From contig NZ_JALKII010000003.1 in the NCBI RefSeq assembly GCF_023051175.1, positions 1 through 64,000 on the forward strand: DNA of 64,000 bases. Direction: 5' to 3'. This document shows, piece by piece, positions 15,889 to 25,085 of the stretch. The notes beneath the pieces are model-generated. The model did not search any database. It was not told where the DNA came from and saw only the letters and a list, made by a program, of their open reading frames with translations. This DNA is from Alcanivorax quisquiliarum. GTDB taxonomy: Bacteria; Pseudomonadota; Gammaproteobacteria; Pseudomonadales; Alcanivoracaceae. Numbering within the stretch: the stretch's first letter is position 1; the number at the start of each line of letters is the position of its first letter. The translations under genes and the position numbers were made by a program.

Positions 15889-17106
15889 ATGCCGTCAACA
15901 CTGTTCCACCGTGCAGCCGCTCTGCTGACAACACTGATGCTCAGTGGTGTTGCAGCAGCTGACTGGACCCAAAGATCCGCAGAAAACATGCGGCCAGGGG
16001 TCACCGCCCTCAGTCAGGACGTCTACAGCCTGCACATGACCGTCCTGTGGATCTGTACCGCCATTGGTCTACTGGTTTTCGGCCTGATCACCTGGTCGAT
16101 TTTTGCACACCGCAAATCCAAAAACCCTGTCCCCGCTACGTTCCACGAGAACATCGTTCTCGAAGTGGTCTGGACGATCATCCCGTTTTTCATCCTGATC
16201 GGCATGGCGATCCCTGCCACGCGAGTGCTGATTCATATGGAAGACACCACCGAAGCGGAGCTGACGGTGAGAGTCACCGGCTCGCAGTGGAAGTGGCATT
16301 ACGAGTATCTGGCATACGAGGACGACAACAATGTAGGCGTCGGCTTCTTCAGTAACCTGGCCACCGATCCGGCGGTCTGGGAACGCCCGATACTCAGCGG
16401 CGGCCTGTTTCCGGTTGGCTCTGCCCGCTCCCGCGTCGGTGCCGAACGTGAAGCGTTGAGTGCGGAAAATCCCAACACCTTCAACTACATGCTGGAAGTC
16501 GACAACAAGCTGATGTTGCCCGCCGGCCAGAAGGTTCGCTTCCTGATTACCGCCGATGACGTCCTGCATTCCTTCTGGATACCGGATTTCTCGGTGAAGA
16601 AGGATGCGATCCCCGGCTTCGTCAACGAAAGCTGGGCAAAAATCCCCGACGATGCCGTAGGCATCTACCGTGGTCAGTGCGCCGAATTGTGCGGCCGCCT
16701 GCATGCCTTCATGCCGATCGTTGTCGAGGTGGTACCGCAAGACGAATTCACCGCCTGGCTGGAAGAACAGAAAGCCGCCTCCGCCGAAGGTCCGGACATG
16801 ACGCCATTTGCTGATCTTGATGAGGCCATGGCCATGGGCGAGCCGATCTTCCAGCGCGCTTGCGCCATGTGCCACGGGGCCGAAGGCCAGGGGGGTATTG
16901 GCTTGCCTCTCGCCGGCACTGATCTGATGAACAATTCGGATCGGGTTCAGGAAAACATCGACATTCTGGTGAACGGCCGTGGCGCCATGCCATCGTTCCG
17001 CGCCCAGCTGTCGCCCAAGGAGATTGCCGCAGTCATCAACTTCCAGCGCCATGCGTTCGGTAATGATGGCGGCGATCTGATTCAACCCGACGACGTGCAG
17101 CAGTAA
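15889..17106 (+). CDS. coxB: Cytochrome c oxidase subunit II with fused cytochrome c domain
   Basis: A 405-residue protein. It has a signal peptide (cut near AAADW), two membrane helices (about 48-72 and 90-113), and the CuA cupredoxin domain. The copper ligands are His227, Cys264, Glu266, Cys268, His272 and Met275 (CAELCGRLHAFM). A C-terminal cytochrome c domain follows, with haem-binding CAMCH at 325-329 and a likely Met axial ligand in GAMPSF. It accepts electrons for the aa3/caa3-type terminal oxidase. The ATG at 15889 is chosen for the good ribosome site and the signal peptide. coxA follows after 15 bases. Confidence 0.96.
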   Translation: MPSTLFHRAAALLTTLMLSGVAAADWTQRSAENMRPGVTALSQDVYSLHMTVLWICTAIGLLVFGLITWSIFAHRKSKNPVPATFHENIVLEVVWTIIPFFILIGMAIPATRVLIHMEDTTEAELTVRVTGSQWKWHYEYLAYEDDNNVGVGFFSNLATDPAVWERPILSGGLFPVGSARSRVGAEREALSAENPNTFNYMLEVDNKLMLPAGQKVRFLITADDVLHSFWIPDFSVKKDAIPGFVNESWAKIPDDAVGIYRGQCAELCGRLHAFMPIVVEVVPQDEFTAWLEEQKAASAEGPDMTPFADLDEAMAMGEPIFQRACAMCHGAEGQGGIGLPLAGTDLMNNSDRVQENIDILVNGRGAMPSFRAQLSPKEIAAVINFQRHAFGNDGGDLIQPDDVQQ

Positions 17107-17121
17107 GGGAGGGGAGCAATT

Positions 17122-18708
17122 ATGTCAGACCACCACGAGCACCACGCTCCGACCGGGTTGAAGCGCTGGCTTTTCAGCACTAACCACAAAGATATCGGCT
17201 CGCTATATCTGTGGTTCAGCTTCATTATGTTCCTGGTCGGCGGTCTTATGGCCCTGGTCATCCGCACCGAGCTGCTGTACCCCGGCATGCAGGTCGTTGA
17301 CCCTGATTTCTTCAACCAGATGACCACCGTCCACGGTCTGGTCATGGTCTTCGGGGCCGTCATGCCCGCCTTCGTGGGCCTGGCCAACTGGATGATCCCG
17401 TTGATGATCGGCGCACCGGACATGGCGCTGCCGCGCATGAACAACTGGTCATTCTGGATTCTGCCGGCCGCGTTCGCCCTGCTGCTGAGCTCTGTCGTGC
17501 TGAGTATCTTTGCCGACGGCAATCCGCCTGCACCGAACTTTGGCTGGACTTTCTATGCACCGCTGTCCAGCACCTACGGCCCGGCCTCGACAGACTTCTT
17601 CATTCTGTCGGTTCACATGATGGGTATTTCTTCCATCATGGGCGCCATCAACGTCATCGTGACAGTCATGAACATGCGCGCTCCTGGCATGACCATGATG
17701 AAACTGCCGCTGTTCGTGTGGACCTGGCTGATCACTGCGTTCCTGCTGATCGTGGTCATGCCCGTTCTCGCCGGCGCCGTGACGATGGTGCTCACCGATC
17801 GCCACTTCGGCACCAGTTTCTTTGACGCCGCCGGTGGTGGCGACCCGGTGCTGTTCCAGCATATTTTCTGGTTCTTCGGACACCCGGAAGTGTACATCAT
17901 GATTCTGCCGGCATTCGGCGTAGTCTCAGCGATCATCCCGACATTTGCCCGCAAGCCGCTGTTCGGTTACGCCTCGATGGTGTACGCCACCGGCTCCATC
18001 GCGCTGCTGTCGTTCCTGGTCTGGGCGCATCACATGTTTGCCGTGGGGATGCCGCTGGCCGGCATGCTGTTCTTCATGTACATGACCATGCTGATTTCGG
18101 TGCCCACCGGCGTAAAAGTATTCAACTGGGTGGCCACCATGTGGCGTGGCTCGCTGACCTTTGAAGTGCCGATGAAATGGGCCATTTCGTTTGTGGTGCT
18201 GTTCACCATCGGCGGCTTGTCCGGTCTGATGCTGGCCTTCACGCCGGCTGACATCCAGTATCACGACTCCTACTTCGTGGTCGCGCACTTCCACTATGTG
18301 CTGGTGCCGGGCGCCATCTTCTCCATGTTCGCCGCCGTGTACTACTGGCTGCCGAAGTGGACAGGCGTAATGTACGACCGCTTCTGGGGCGAAATGCACT
18401 TCTGGAATTCACTGCTGTCGGTGAACCTGCTGTTCTTCCCGATGCACTTTGTGGGGCTGGCGGGCATGCCTCGCCGTTATGCGGATTATGCGTTGCAATT
18501 TGCCGACTACAACTTCTGGATCAGCATCGGCGCCTTCTGGTTCGGTATTTCGCAGCTGTTCCTGCTGTGGGTGCTGATCAAGGCGTGCTTCCTCAAGAAG
18601 GGCGAGAAGGCCACTATGGAAGTGTGGGACAACCCGGAAGGGCTGGAATGGACGGTGCCGTCTCCCGCACCGCACCACACCTTCGATACGCCGCCGATAA
18701 TCAAGTAA
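17122..18708 (+). CDS. coxA: Cytochrome c oxidase subunit I
   Basis: A 528-residue protein with twelve membrane helices, the catalytic core of a type A haem-copper oxidase. Seen are the N-terminal [12 protein letters not shown], the [13 protein letters not shown] helix with the CuB His and the cross-linked Tyr, the WAHHMF pair of histidines, and the AHFHYVL helix with haem ligands. It binds haem a and the haem a3-CuB site and pumps protons while reducing O2. It is the second gene of the operon, and its haems depend on the ctaA and ctaB genes further down. Confidence 0.97.
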   Translation: MSDHHEHHAPTGLKRWLFSTNHKDIGSLYLWFSFIMFLVGGLMALVIRTELLYPGMQVVDPDFFNQMTTVHGLVMVFGAVMPAFVGLANWMIPLMIGAPDMALPRMNNWSFWILPAAFALLLSSVVLSIFADGNPPAPNFGWTFYAPLSSTYGPASTDFFILSVHMMGISSIMGAINVIVTVMNMRAPGMTMMKLPLFVWTWLITAFLLIVVMPVLAGAVTMVLTDRHFGTSFFDAAGGGDPVLFQHIFWFFGHPEVYIMILPAFGVVSAIIPTFARKPLFGYASMVYATGSIALLSFLVWAHHMFAVGMPLAGMLFFMYMTMLISVPTGVKVFNWVATMWRGSLTFEVPMKWAISFVVLFTIGGLSGLMLAFTPADIQYHDSYFVVAHFHYVLVPGAIFSMFAAVYYWLPKWTGVMYDRFWGEMHFWNSLLSVNLLFFPMHFVGLAGMPRRYADYALQFADYNFWISIGAFWFGISQLFLLWVLIKACFLKKGEKATMEVWDNPEGLEWTVPSPAPHHTFDTPPIIK

Positions 18709-18747
18709 GCTCGACGCAACAAAGGTTTAGCGACTCAGGAGGGCACC

Positions 18748-19323
18748 ATGTCGGAACAAGAGCTCGAACCGCAGCATCGCAACATCGTCAGGAAACTGGT
18801 GTTCGCAGTGGTGGGAATGTTCGGTTTTGCGTTCGCCATGGTGCCGCTCTATGAAGTGCTGTGTGAAGTCACCGGCCTGAATGGCAAAACCAACAGCCGT
18901 GCGATCACTCAGGTGCCGGAAGGCATGGTAGCGGACGAAGAGCGCTCGGTGCTGGTGCAGTTTGTCACACGCAACGATCCGAATATGCCGTGGGCATTCG
19001 AACCGATGGAGCATTCTGTTCGGGTTCACCCGGGCGAGATCAAAGCCGTCAACTTCCGCGTGCGCAACGATACCGATCAGGACATGGTCAGCCAGGCCAT
19101 CCCTTCTCTGGTGCCGGGGCAAGCCGCCAGCCACTTCAAAAAGACGCAGTGTTTCTGCTTTGATCAGCAGCCGCTGGCAGCAAACAGCGAGCAGATCATG
19201 CCGATGATTTTCTACCTTGATCCGGCGCTGCCGAAACACCTGACCACCATTACATTGTCGTATACGCTGTTTGACATTACTGATCGCGTCAACGGCCGTG
19301 CCGGCGAGGTTGCCGCTCGTTAA
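18748..19323 (+). CDS. ctaG: Cytochrome c oxidase assembly protein CtaG/Cox11
   Basis: A 191-residue protein with one N-terminal membrane helix (about residues 14-36) and a periplasmic beta domain. The copper-binding CFCF motif is at Cys135-Cys137, followed by the conserved QQPLAANSEQIMPMIFYLDP segment. It delivers copper to the CuB site of subunit I. It lies between coxA and coxC, the usual place in proteobacteria, with a CAGGAGG ribosome site. Confidence 0.95.
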   Translation: MSEQELEPQHRNIVRKLVFAVVGMFGFAFAMVPLYEVLCEVTGLNGKTNSRAITQVPEGMVADEERSVLVQFVTRNDPNMPWAFEPMEHSVRVHPGEIKAVNFRVRNDTDQDMVSQAIPSLVPGQAASHFKKTQCFCFDQQPLAANSEQIMPMIFYLDPALPKHLTTITLSYTLFDITDRVNGRAGEVAAR

Positions 19324-19355
19324 GGCGCTCAGACAGGTTCCCAGGAGACACACGC

Positions 19356-20240
19356 ATGGCAGAGAAAACAACGCAATATTATGTTCCCGCCGGTAGCCCG
19401 TGGCCGGTGCTGGCATCCGTTGGCTTGATGCTATTGGCACTCGGGGGTGCCAACTTCATCCAGCAGAGCACAGACGTGGTCAACAACGAAGGCACCTTCG
19501 GCGGCATGCTGCTCGCCGTGGGTGTCATCTGGATGATCGGCGTGCTGTTCATGTGGTGGCGCGACACCGTAAAGGAATCCATCGGTGGCCTGCATAGCGA
19601 CCAGATGTACCGCTCCTACAGCCAGGGCATGCTGTGGTTCATCTTTTCCGAGGTGATGTTCTTCAGCGCTTTCTTCGGTGCCATGTTCTACACCCGCTGG
19701 CTGATCGTGCCGTGGCTCGGCGGCGCCGGCACCGGCGCCATGACTCATGAACTGCTGTGGCCGGAATTCCAGGCCATGTGGCCTGTCGTTACCGCCCCGG
19801 ACGGCCGCGTCACCGCTGCCATGGGCGCCTGGGGCCTGCCGGCGGTGAACACTGCGCTGTTGCTGACCAGTTCCATCACGCTGACCATTGCGCACCACGC
19901 TATGGTCGCCAACCAGCGCGGCAAGGTCATTCTGTTCCAGGCAGCCACCATCGCCTTGGCTGTTGCCTTCCTGTGCTGCCAGGTGATCGAGTACATTCAC
20001 GCCTACGATATGGGCCTCACCATCGATGCCGGCATCTACGGTTCGCTGTTCTTCATGCTGACCGGCTTCCATGGGGTGCACGTTTTCCTCGGTACCATCT
20101 TCCTGACGGTGACATTCCTGCGCGTATTGAAAGGCCATTACACCCCGGAAAACCACTTCGCCTGGGAAGCAGCCGCCTGGTACTGGCATTTCGTTGACGT
20201 GGTGTGGCTGTTTCTGTTCGTCACGGTGTACTGGCTCTGA
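19356..20240 (+). CDS. coxC: Cytochrome c oxidase subunit III
   Basis: A 294-residue protein with seven membrane helices. Family features include YYVPAGSPWP at the start, WWRDTVKES, SEVMFFSAFFGAMFY, the FHGVHVFLG helix and the terminal WYWHFVDVVWLFLFVTVYW. Subunit III stabilises the proton uptake path into subunit I. It is the last gene of the coxBA-ctaG-coxC transcript; a strong terminator follows 31 bases after the stop. Confidence 0.96.
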   Translation: MAEKTTQYYVPAGSPWPVLASVGLMLLALGGANFIQQSTDVVNNEGTFGGMLLAVGVIWMIGVLFMWWRDTVKESIGGLHSDQMYRSYSQGMLWFIFSEVMFFSAFFGAMFYTRWLIVPWLGGAGTGAMTHELLWPEFQAMWPVVTAPDGRVTAAMGAWGLPAVNTALLLTSSITLTIAHHAMVANQRGKVILFQAATIALAVAFLCCQVIEYIHAYDMGLTIDAGIYGSLFFMLTGFHGVHVFLGTIFLTVTFLRVLKGHYTPENHFAWEAAAWYWHFVDVVWLFLFVTVYWL

Positions 20241-20271
20241 GCCAACCCTTACAACAGATTGGTTCACAACG

Positions 20272-20297
20272 AAAAGGCGCCTCTCCGGCGCCTTTTT
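20272..20297 (+). terminator. Rho-independent terminator of the cox operon
   Basis: Perfect stem AAAAGGCGCC/GGCGCCTTTT with a 5-base loop, ending in five T. It lies just after coxC and is nearly symmetrical, so it could work in both directions. Confidence 0.9.
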
Positions 20298-20616
20298 CAT
20301 TGCACTGCTTTTTCGCTAACAGCAACGGCTCCAGATCACAGCCATCACCTGCCACCCGCGCCGGCCGCCCCATGCTCGAATTGAAACGAGCCCCTCTTAC
20401 ATCGAGCCATATGGCTTTTTCGGGAAAATTACCTGGCGCCGCTCTACAGCCACCGCCTGCATCGCCGCGCAGCGAAATTGAAAGCGGCGTGCAAAGCCGC
20501 CCTGCACCGTGCGGCCAGGCCAGGCGGTGACGCAGCACGACACTTCAAAAAGGAAATATCTTCAGGCAAGCCGGTGCAGAGCCTGTCACGGCCCTGCCCG
20601 GTATCGCGGCTAACGG
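20298..20616. other. Intergenic region between coxC and DUF2909 (convergent ends)
   Basis: This 319-base region has no supported gene. The only item I can name is a small hairpin, GCGGC/GCCGC (20484-20500), which on the minus strand is followed by TTTCAATTT. It could terminate the DUF2909 transcript. Confidence 0.45.
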
Positions 20617-20886
20617 CTACGGTGCTGGTTGCGAGGCCGGTGCCTGACGCTCGATTGGCACGCCCCCGCGAGTGGTCGGGTTCACATCATGCGGCTGCAG
20701 CCAGCCCATCCACATCGATAGAAACAACACCACGACCACGGCCACGGAAAAGGCCACGCGCCAGGTCAACGCACGAACAGTAGCGCCCTCCTTGCCCTTG
20801 TTCCGCACCACGGCCGATAACCCGCGAAACAGCGAGATGGCCACCGCCGCCAGCAACAGGAGGACTACCAGTTTCACCCACCACAT
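20617..20886 (-). CDS. Twin-transmembrane protein, DUF2909 family
   Basis: An 89-residue membrane protein with two hydrophobic helices (about residues 2-25 and 42-64). A charged middle RNKGKEGATVRALTWR separates them, and a Pro-rich tail ends it. This pattern is that of the DUF2909 family, found beside cytochrome oxidase assembly genes in gammaproteobacteria. Function is unknown; a role in oxidase assembly or stability is inferred from position. The start at 20886 begins MWWVKLVV. It is divergent from SURF1, whose start is 98 bases away. Confidence 0.82.
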   Translation of the reverse strand: MWWVKLVVLLLLAAVAISLFRGLSAVVRNKGKEGATVRALTWRVAFSVAVVVVLFLSMWMGWLQPHDVNPTTRGGVPIERQAPASQPAP

Positions 20887-20984
20887 AACACAAGCCCTTG
20901 TGTACAATAGACCGCCATTGTAGGGGACGCGCCGCGCCCTGCCTACGCGGCAGCGCCCTGTCAGTACCCGTTCGGAGGCGCTCC

Positions 20985-21722
20985 ATGGCAGCACGTCGAT
21001 TCCGCCCAAGCCTGGCCGCTGCGCTGGCCACTCTGGTGGTGGCTGCCGTGTGCCTGCAGGCCGCCTTCTGGCAACTGGATCGCGGCCGCAGCAAAGCCCG
21101 CGTGCTGGCGCAGGCCAGTGAGCGCGCCGAACAGGGCCCGCTGACGCTGACACAAGTGCTGGCCGAGGCCGAGCCGGGCAATTTCCCCGTGCGGGTGCGC
21201 GGTACCATTGATAACGACCACCCCATTCTGCTGGATAACCGCACACTCAATGGCGTCGCCGGCTACCATCTGCTGAGCCCCCTCCACAGTGATACCGGCC
21301 ACTGGGTGCTGGTCAATCGCGGCTGGCTGCCCCGTGGCCGCGATCGCAATCAGCTACCTGATATTCCCGTCATCGAAGGAGCTGTCACGGTGAACGGACA
21401 AACATACGTTTACAGCCCGCTGACGCTGGTGCTGGCCGAGGACGATCTGCGCGCGGCCACCTGGCCTTTACGAGTACAGAAGGTGGAAATGGAAGCCATT
21501 GCGCCACTACTTGGGGTAGAATTGGCGCCCTTCGAGATCCGCGTGCACCCGGAGGCCGAGCTGGAAACTGCGGGCGAATTCCCACGCGTGTGGCACGATG
21601 CGGTGATGGGTCCGGAGCGGCACCAGGCCTATGCACTACAGTGGTTCGGGCTGGCGGTTACGGTGGTAATTTTCTTCCTGGTGGTCAGCTTCCGGCGCCG
21701 CCCCACGAAGAACAGCCTGTGA
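20985..21722 (+). CDS. SURF1 family cytochrome oxidase assembly protein
   Basis: A 245-residue protein with a membrane helix at each end (about 9-28 and 215-236) and a periplasmic domain between them. SURF1 signatures visible are FWQLDRGRSK after the first helix, GTIDNDHPILLDNRTLNGVAGY, WVLVNRGWLPRG, and HQAYALQWFGLA before the last helix. It assists haem a insertion into subunit I. The ATG at 20985 follows GGAGGCGCTCC, a strong ribosome site. It starts the second oxidase-assembly transcript (SURF1, SCO-like, ctaA, ctaB). Confidence 0.93.
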   Translation: MAARRFRPSLAAALATLVVAAVCLQAAFWQLDRGRSKARVLAQASERAEQGPLTLTQVLAEAEPGNFPVRVRGTIDNDHPILLDNRTLNGVAGYHLLSPLHSDTGHWVLVNRGWLPRGRDRNQLPDIPVIEGAVTVNGQTYVYSPLTLVLAEDDLRAATWPLRVQKVEMEAIAPLLGVELAPFEIRVHPEAELETAGEFPRVWHDAVMGPERHQAYALQWFGLAVTVVIFFLVVSFRRRPTKNSL

Positions 21723-21790
21723 CGACCGCGCTGGGCAGAGCACGGATCAACGCAGCTAAACGTACGACAAGTCAGGCAGGCAGGTAAGTC

Positions 21791-22399
21791 ATGCAGGAAC
21801 GGAACAAGAATTTTCTGGTACTGGGCCTGATTCTGGGTGTCTTTCTGGCATTTTTTCTCGCTGGTCGCTTTCTCGTCAATGTCGATGAGCTGCCACGCAT
21901 CAACAAGGGCACGCTGATTATTCCCCATGTCAGCATCGACAGCCTGGCGCTGACATCCGACGAAGGCACGCCCTATACCGGCGCGGATATGGCCGGCCAG
22001 TGGACGATGGCGTACATCGCCGGCGATGCCTGCGACACCGCCTGCAAGAACGGTCTTTTTTATCTGATGCGTCAGCTGCGCCTGTCGCTGGATCGGGATG
22101 CCACACGGGTGCGCCGGCTGATCATTCACACCGCCGAGGCAGACACCGACTTGCGTGAATTCCTGAATAACAATGTCGCCGGCATGTATGAAGCCCATGG
22201 CCAACGCGACGTTATCGAAGCCGCGCTCGTCGATGCAATGGCCGGCGCCAGCCCCCTGCACCATATTTTCATCATCAGCCCCGACGGCATGATTTTCCTG
22301 TGGTATCCCACCCATGCAGACCGGGATTCGACTTTGCTTGAGGCCGATAATATTCGTGATGACCTCAAGCGCACCCTGAAAGGCTCAGCAATAGGTTAA
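21791..22399 (+). CDS. SCO-like membrane-anchored thioredoxin-fold protein, function unproven
   Basis: A 202-residue protein with one N-terminal anchor helix (about residues 8-27) and a periplasmic domain. It has a Cys-x3-Cys motif (Cys81, Cys85) at the place where SCO proteins hold their copper cysteines. His157 lies eight residues before an aspartate, as the copper histidine does in SCO proteins. Overall similarity to SCO1 is otherwise low. It lies between SURF1 and ctaA, only 6 bases ahead of ctaA, so a part in copper delivery or thiol exchange for CuA is likely. Genes in this position are usually annotated only as hypothetical. The SCO relation is my reading of the motif spacing. Confidence 0.72.
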   Translation: MQERNKNFLVLGLILGVFLAFFLAGRFLVNVDELPRINKGTLIIPHVSIDSLALTSDEGTPYTGADMAGQWTMAYIAGDACDTACKNGLFYLMRQLRLSLDRDATRVRRLIIHTAEADTDLREFLNNNVAGMYEAHGQRDVIEAALVDAMAGASPLHHIFIISPDGMIFLWYPTHADRDSTLLEADNIRDDLKRTLKGSAIG

Positions 22400-22405
22400 C
22401 TGCCG

Positions 22406-23473
22406 ATGTCGGAAAACTTTCACCGCAGTAGCACCAGCACGCCCCGCTCACTTGTCTGGCAACGCCGTCTGACACTGCTCACCATCCTGCTTACCGCCGT
22501 AGTCATCATGCTCGGCGCCTGGACGCGCCTGAGCGATGCCGGCCTCGGCTGCCCCGACTGGCCCGGTTGCTACGGCCATATGGATGTACGCAAGGCGATT
22601 GATTACGTCAGCACCAAGAACGAATTGCAGCCCGGCACCTACCGCGAAGCGCACAAGACTGTTCCCGAGATGGTGCACCGCTATTTTGCCAGCCTGCTGG
22701 GCTTGACGATCATCATTATCGCGGCGCTGGCCTGGGCCAATCGGCGCCAGCCCGAACAGCCGGTGGCCCTGCCGCTCGCCCTGGTAGCGCTGGTGATCTT
22801 TCAGGGCATCCTGGGCAAGTGGACCGTCACCATGGGCTTGCAGCCCACCATCGTGATGCTGCATCTGCTGGGGGGGTTCTCCACGTTCACCCTGCTCTGC
22901 TGGCTGGCAGCGCAGCTTTACGGGTGGCCACAGTTTCGCAACGATCCCGATGTACGCAGCCTCAAGCCGCTGGGCACTGCCGCGCTAGCTATCGTCATCA
23001 TGCAGATCGCGCTGGGCGGATGGACCACAGCCAACTACGCAGCGGTGGTCTGCACCGAGCTGCCGATCTGCGAAAAGGGCTGGGTCAGCCACATCAATTT
23101 TGCCGACGCCTTCACCTTTTTCGGCCACGATCACGACGGTGAGGATTATGAATTCGGCGTGCTGGAAAATGATGCGCGCACCACCATTCATGTGATGCAT
23201 CGCTTCGGCGCGCTGGCTACTCTGCTGGTGGTCGGGCTGCTGGCGATCCAGGTGGCGCGCCGCGCCCGTTGCACCCTGAATCGCAACCTTGGCCTGACCA
23301 TGGGCGTCGTGGTAGCGGCACAGTTCGCCTTGGGTGTCAGCAATGTGGTATTCCATGTGCCGCTGGATGTTGCCGTGGCACATAACTTTGGTGCGGTCAT
23401 ACTACTGGTCAGTATTGTGTTGTTCTTGCGGGCGATCTCGGTGCAGCCCGAACGGAGGCAGGGGAATGTCTGA
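22406..23473 (+). CDS. ctaA: Haem A synthase (CtaA/COX15)
   Basis: A 355-residue protein with eight membrane helices. It shows the COX15 pattern: LGAWTRLSDAGLGCPDWPGCYG near the start, conserved histidines (EMVHRYFAS, MLHLLGG, HVMHRFGAL, VAHNFGA) and a Cys-containing loop (VVCTELPICEKGW). It oxidises the haem O methyl group to make haem A for the oxidase. Its 3' end overlaps ctaB by 8 bases, so translation is coupled. Confidence 0.95.
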   Translation: MSENFHRSSTSTPRSLVWQRRLTLLTILLTAVVIMLGAWTRLSDAGLGCPDWPGCYGHMDVRKAIDYVSTKNELQPGTYREAHKTVPEMVHRYFASLLGLTIIIIAALAWANRRQPEQPVALPLALVALVIFQGILGKWTVTMGLQPTIVMLHLLGGFSTFTLLCWLAAQLYGWPQFRNDPDVRSLKPLGTAALAIVIMQIALGGWTTANYAAVVCTELPICEKGWVSHINFADAFTFFGHDHDGEDYEFGVLENDARTTIHVMHRFGALATLLVVGLLAIQVARRARCTLNRNLGLTMGVVVAAQFALGVSNVVFHVPLDVAVAHNFGAVILLVSIVLFLRAISVQPERRQGNV

Positions 23474-24365
23474 TTCAGCGAGCTGGCGCGATTATCTCGC
23501 CCTCACAAAGCCAGGCGTCGTATTACTGCTGATGGTCACCGCTATCGCCGGCATGTTTCTGGCCACCGAGCCGGCCGGCATGGTGCCGGTATCCATACTG
23601 GTGCCGGCCTTTTCGGGCCTGACTCTGGCGATGATGGCCTCCGCCGCCATCAACCAGATCATGGATCAGAAAATTGATGCAGTCATGTCACGCACCGAGA
23701 ACCGGCCCATCGTCACCGGCCGCCTCAATACCCGCAAGGCGGTAGCCTTTGCAGCCTTGCTGGCGGTGCTCTCGATGCTGATTCTCGATCAGCTGGTGAA
23801 CCGCCTGACGGCGCTACTTACGCTGTTCGGCTTTGTCGGGTATGCGTTCATCTATACGCTCTACCTCAAACGAGCGACGCCGCAAAATATCGTCATCGGC
23901 GGCCTCGCCGGTGCTATTCCGCCGCTGCTTGGCTGGACGTCCGTTTCCGGCGAGATGCATCCCTACGCCTGGCTGCTGGTGCTGATCATCTTCGTCTGGA
24001 CACCGCCGCACTTCTGGGCGCTGGCGATCCATCGCCGCGATGATTATGCCAAGGCCGAAATTCCCATGCTGCCGGTCACTCATGGCATCCCGTTTACCCG
24101 CGCCAGCGTGCTCCACTACACCATTTTGCTGCTGCTGACGTCGCTGCTACCCTATCTCACCGGCATGAGCGGCCTGATTTATCTGGCCGCCGCCCTGTTG
24201 CTGGGGCTGATTTTCGTGCTGCATGCGCTCAAGCTGCGTTTCGGCGACGATCCGCGCACCCCCATGAAGACCTTCGGTTATTCCATTACCTACCTGTTTA
24301 TGCTCTTCGCGGCGTTGCTGGTGGATCACTATGTGCCCATCGGCGTCATCGGACCGGGCGCGTGA
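23466..24365 (+). CDS. ctaB: Haem O synthase, protohaem IX farnesyltransferase (CtaB/COX10)
   Basis: A 299-residue UbiA-family prenyltransferase with about nine membrane helices. The aspartate motif N-x3-D-x3-D is visible in NQIMDQKIDAVMSRTENRP. The second motif lies around WALAIHRRDDYAKAEIPMLP. It adds farnesyl to haem B, giving haem O, the substrate of the preceding ctaA product. The ATG at 23466 follows AGGCAGGGGA and lies inside the end of ctaA. It is the last gene of the haem A block. Confidence 0.95.
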   Translation: MSDSASWRDYLALTKPGVVLLLMVTAIAGMFLATEPAGMVPVSILVPAFSGLTLAMMASAAINQIMDQKIDAVMSRTENRPIVTGRLNTRKAVAFAALLAVLSMLILDQLVNRLTALLTLFGFVGYAFIYTLYLKRATPQNIVIGGLAGAIPPLLGWTSVSGEMHPYAWLLVLIIFVWTPPHFWALAIHRRDDYAKAEIPMLPVTHGIPFTRASVLHYTILLLLTSLLPYLTGMSGLIYLAAALLLGLIFVLHALKLRFGDDPRTPMKTFGYSITYLFMLFAALLVDHYVPIGVIGPGA

Positions 24366-24477
24366 GCAAGCTAGAATCGGGCCGCATGGCAGCAAACGGC
24401 GGCTGAAAGGTCTGTGCCACCGGCCCCAGTTGCGTTAGCCTCACCCCTTGAGCTGACATACTGAACCGGGAGCCGCC

Positions 24478-25071
24478 ATGAACGCCGTCGTCCTGATCCT
24501 GGGCCTTGCCGCCCTGGTGCTGGTCCTGAGCATTTCCGTCTACAACCGCCTGATCACCTTGCGCAACCGCTTCAAGAACGCGTTTGCGCAAATCGACGTG
24601 CAATTGCAACGCCGGCACGATCTGATCCCCAATCTGGTCGAAGCCGCGCGCGCTTACATGGCACACGAAAAAGAGACACTCACACAAGTGACCGAGGCCC
24701 GCAATCAGGCCGAAAGCGCCCGCCAGGCAGCACGCAGCAACCCGGAAAACGGTAACGCCATCACCACCCTGGGCCGCGCCGAATCCGTGCTCGGCGGCTC
24801 GCTGGCAAACTTCCTCGCAGTGTCGGAAAACTACCCGGATCTGAAAGCCAACGAAAGCATCCGCAACCTGATGGAAGAGCTGTCATCGACCGAGAACCGT
24901 GTCGGCTTCGCCCGTCAGGCTTTCAATGATGCGGTCATGAACTACAACACCTATCGCGAGCAGATCCCGAACAACATCATTGCGGGCTTTTTCGGCGCCA
25001 CGTTCCAACCAGCCCAGCTGCTGGAGATCGAAAACACCAACGCACGCAAAGCACCCGCCGTCAGTTTCTGA
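24478..25071 (+). CDS. LemA family protein
   Basis: A 197-residue protein with an N-terminal membrane helix (about residues 4-20) and an alpha-helical domain. The LemA signature YNRLITLRNRFKNAFAQIDVQLQRRHDLIPNLVE is followed by ENRVGFARQAFNDAVMNYN and the C-terminal FFGATFQPAQLLEIE. Its function in bacteria is unclear. LemA genes are commonly paired with an M48-type membrane protease, as here, where the protease starts 14 bases later. An envelope quality-control role is likely. Confidence 0.93.
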   Translation: MNAVVLILGLAALVLVLSISVYNRLITLRNRFKNAFAQIDVQLQRRHDLIPNLVEAARAYMAHEKETLTQVTEARNQAESARQAARSNPENGNAITTLGRAESVLGGSLANFLAVSENYPDLKANESIRNLMEELSSTENRVGFARQAFNDAVMNYNTYREQIPNNIIAGFFGATFQPAQLLEIENTNARKAPAVSF

Positions 25072-25085
25072 ACTGACCGACACCG

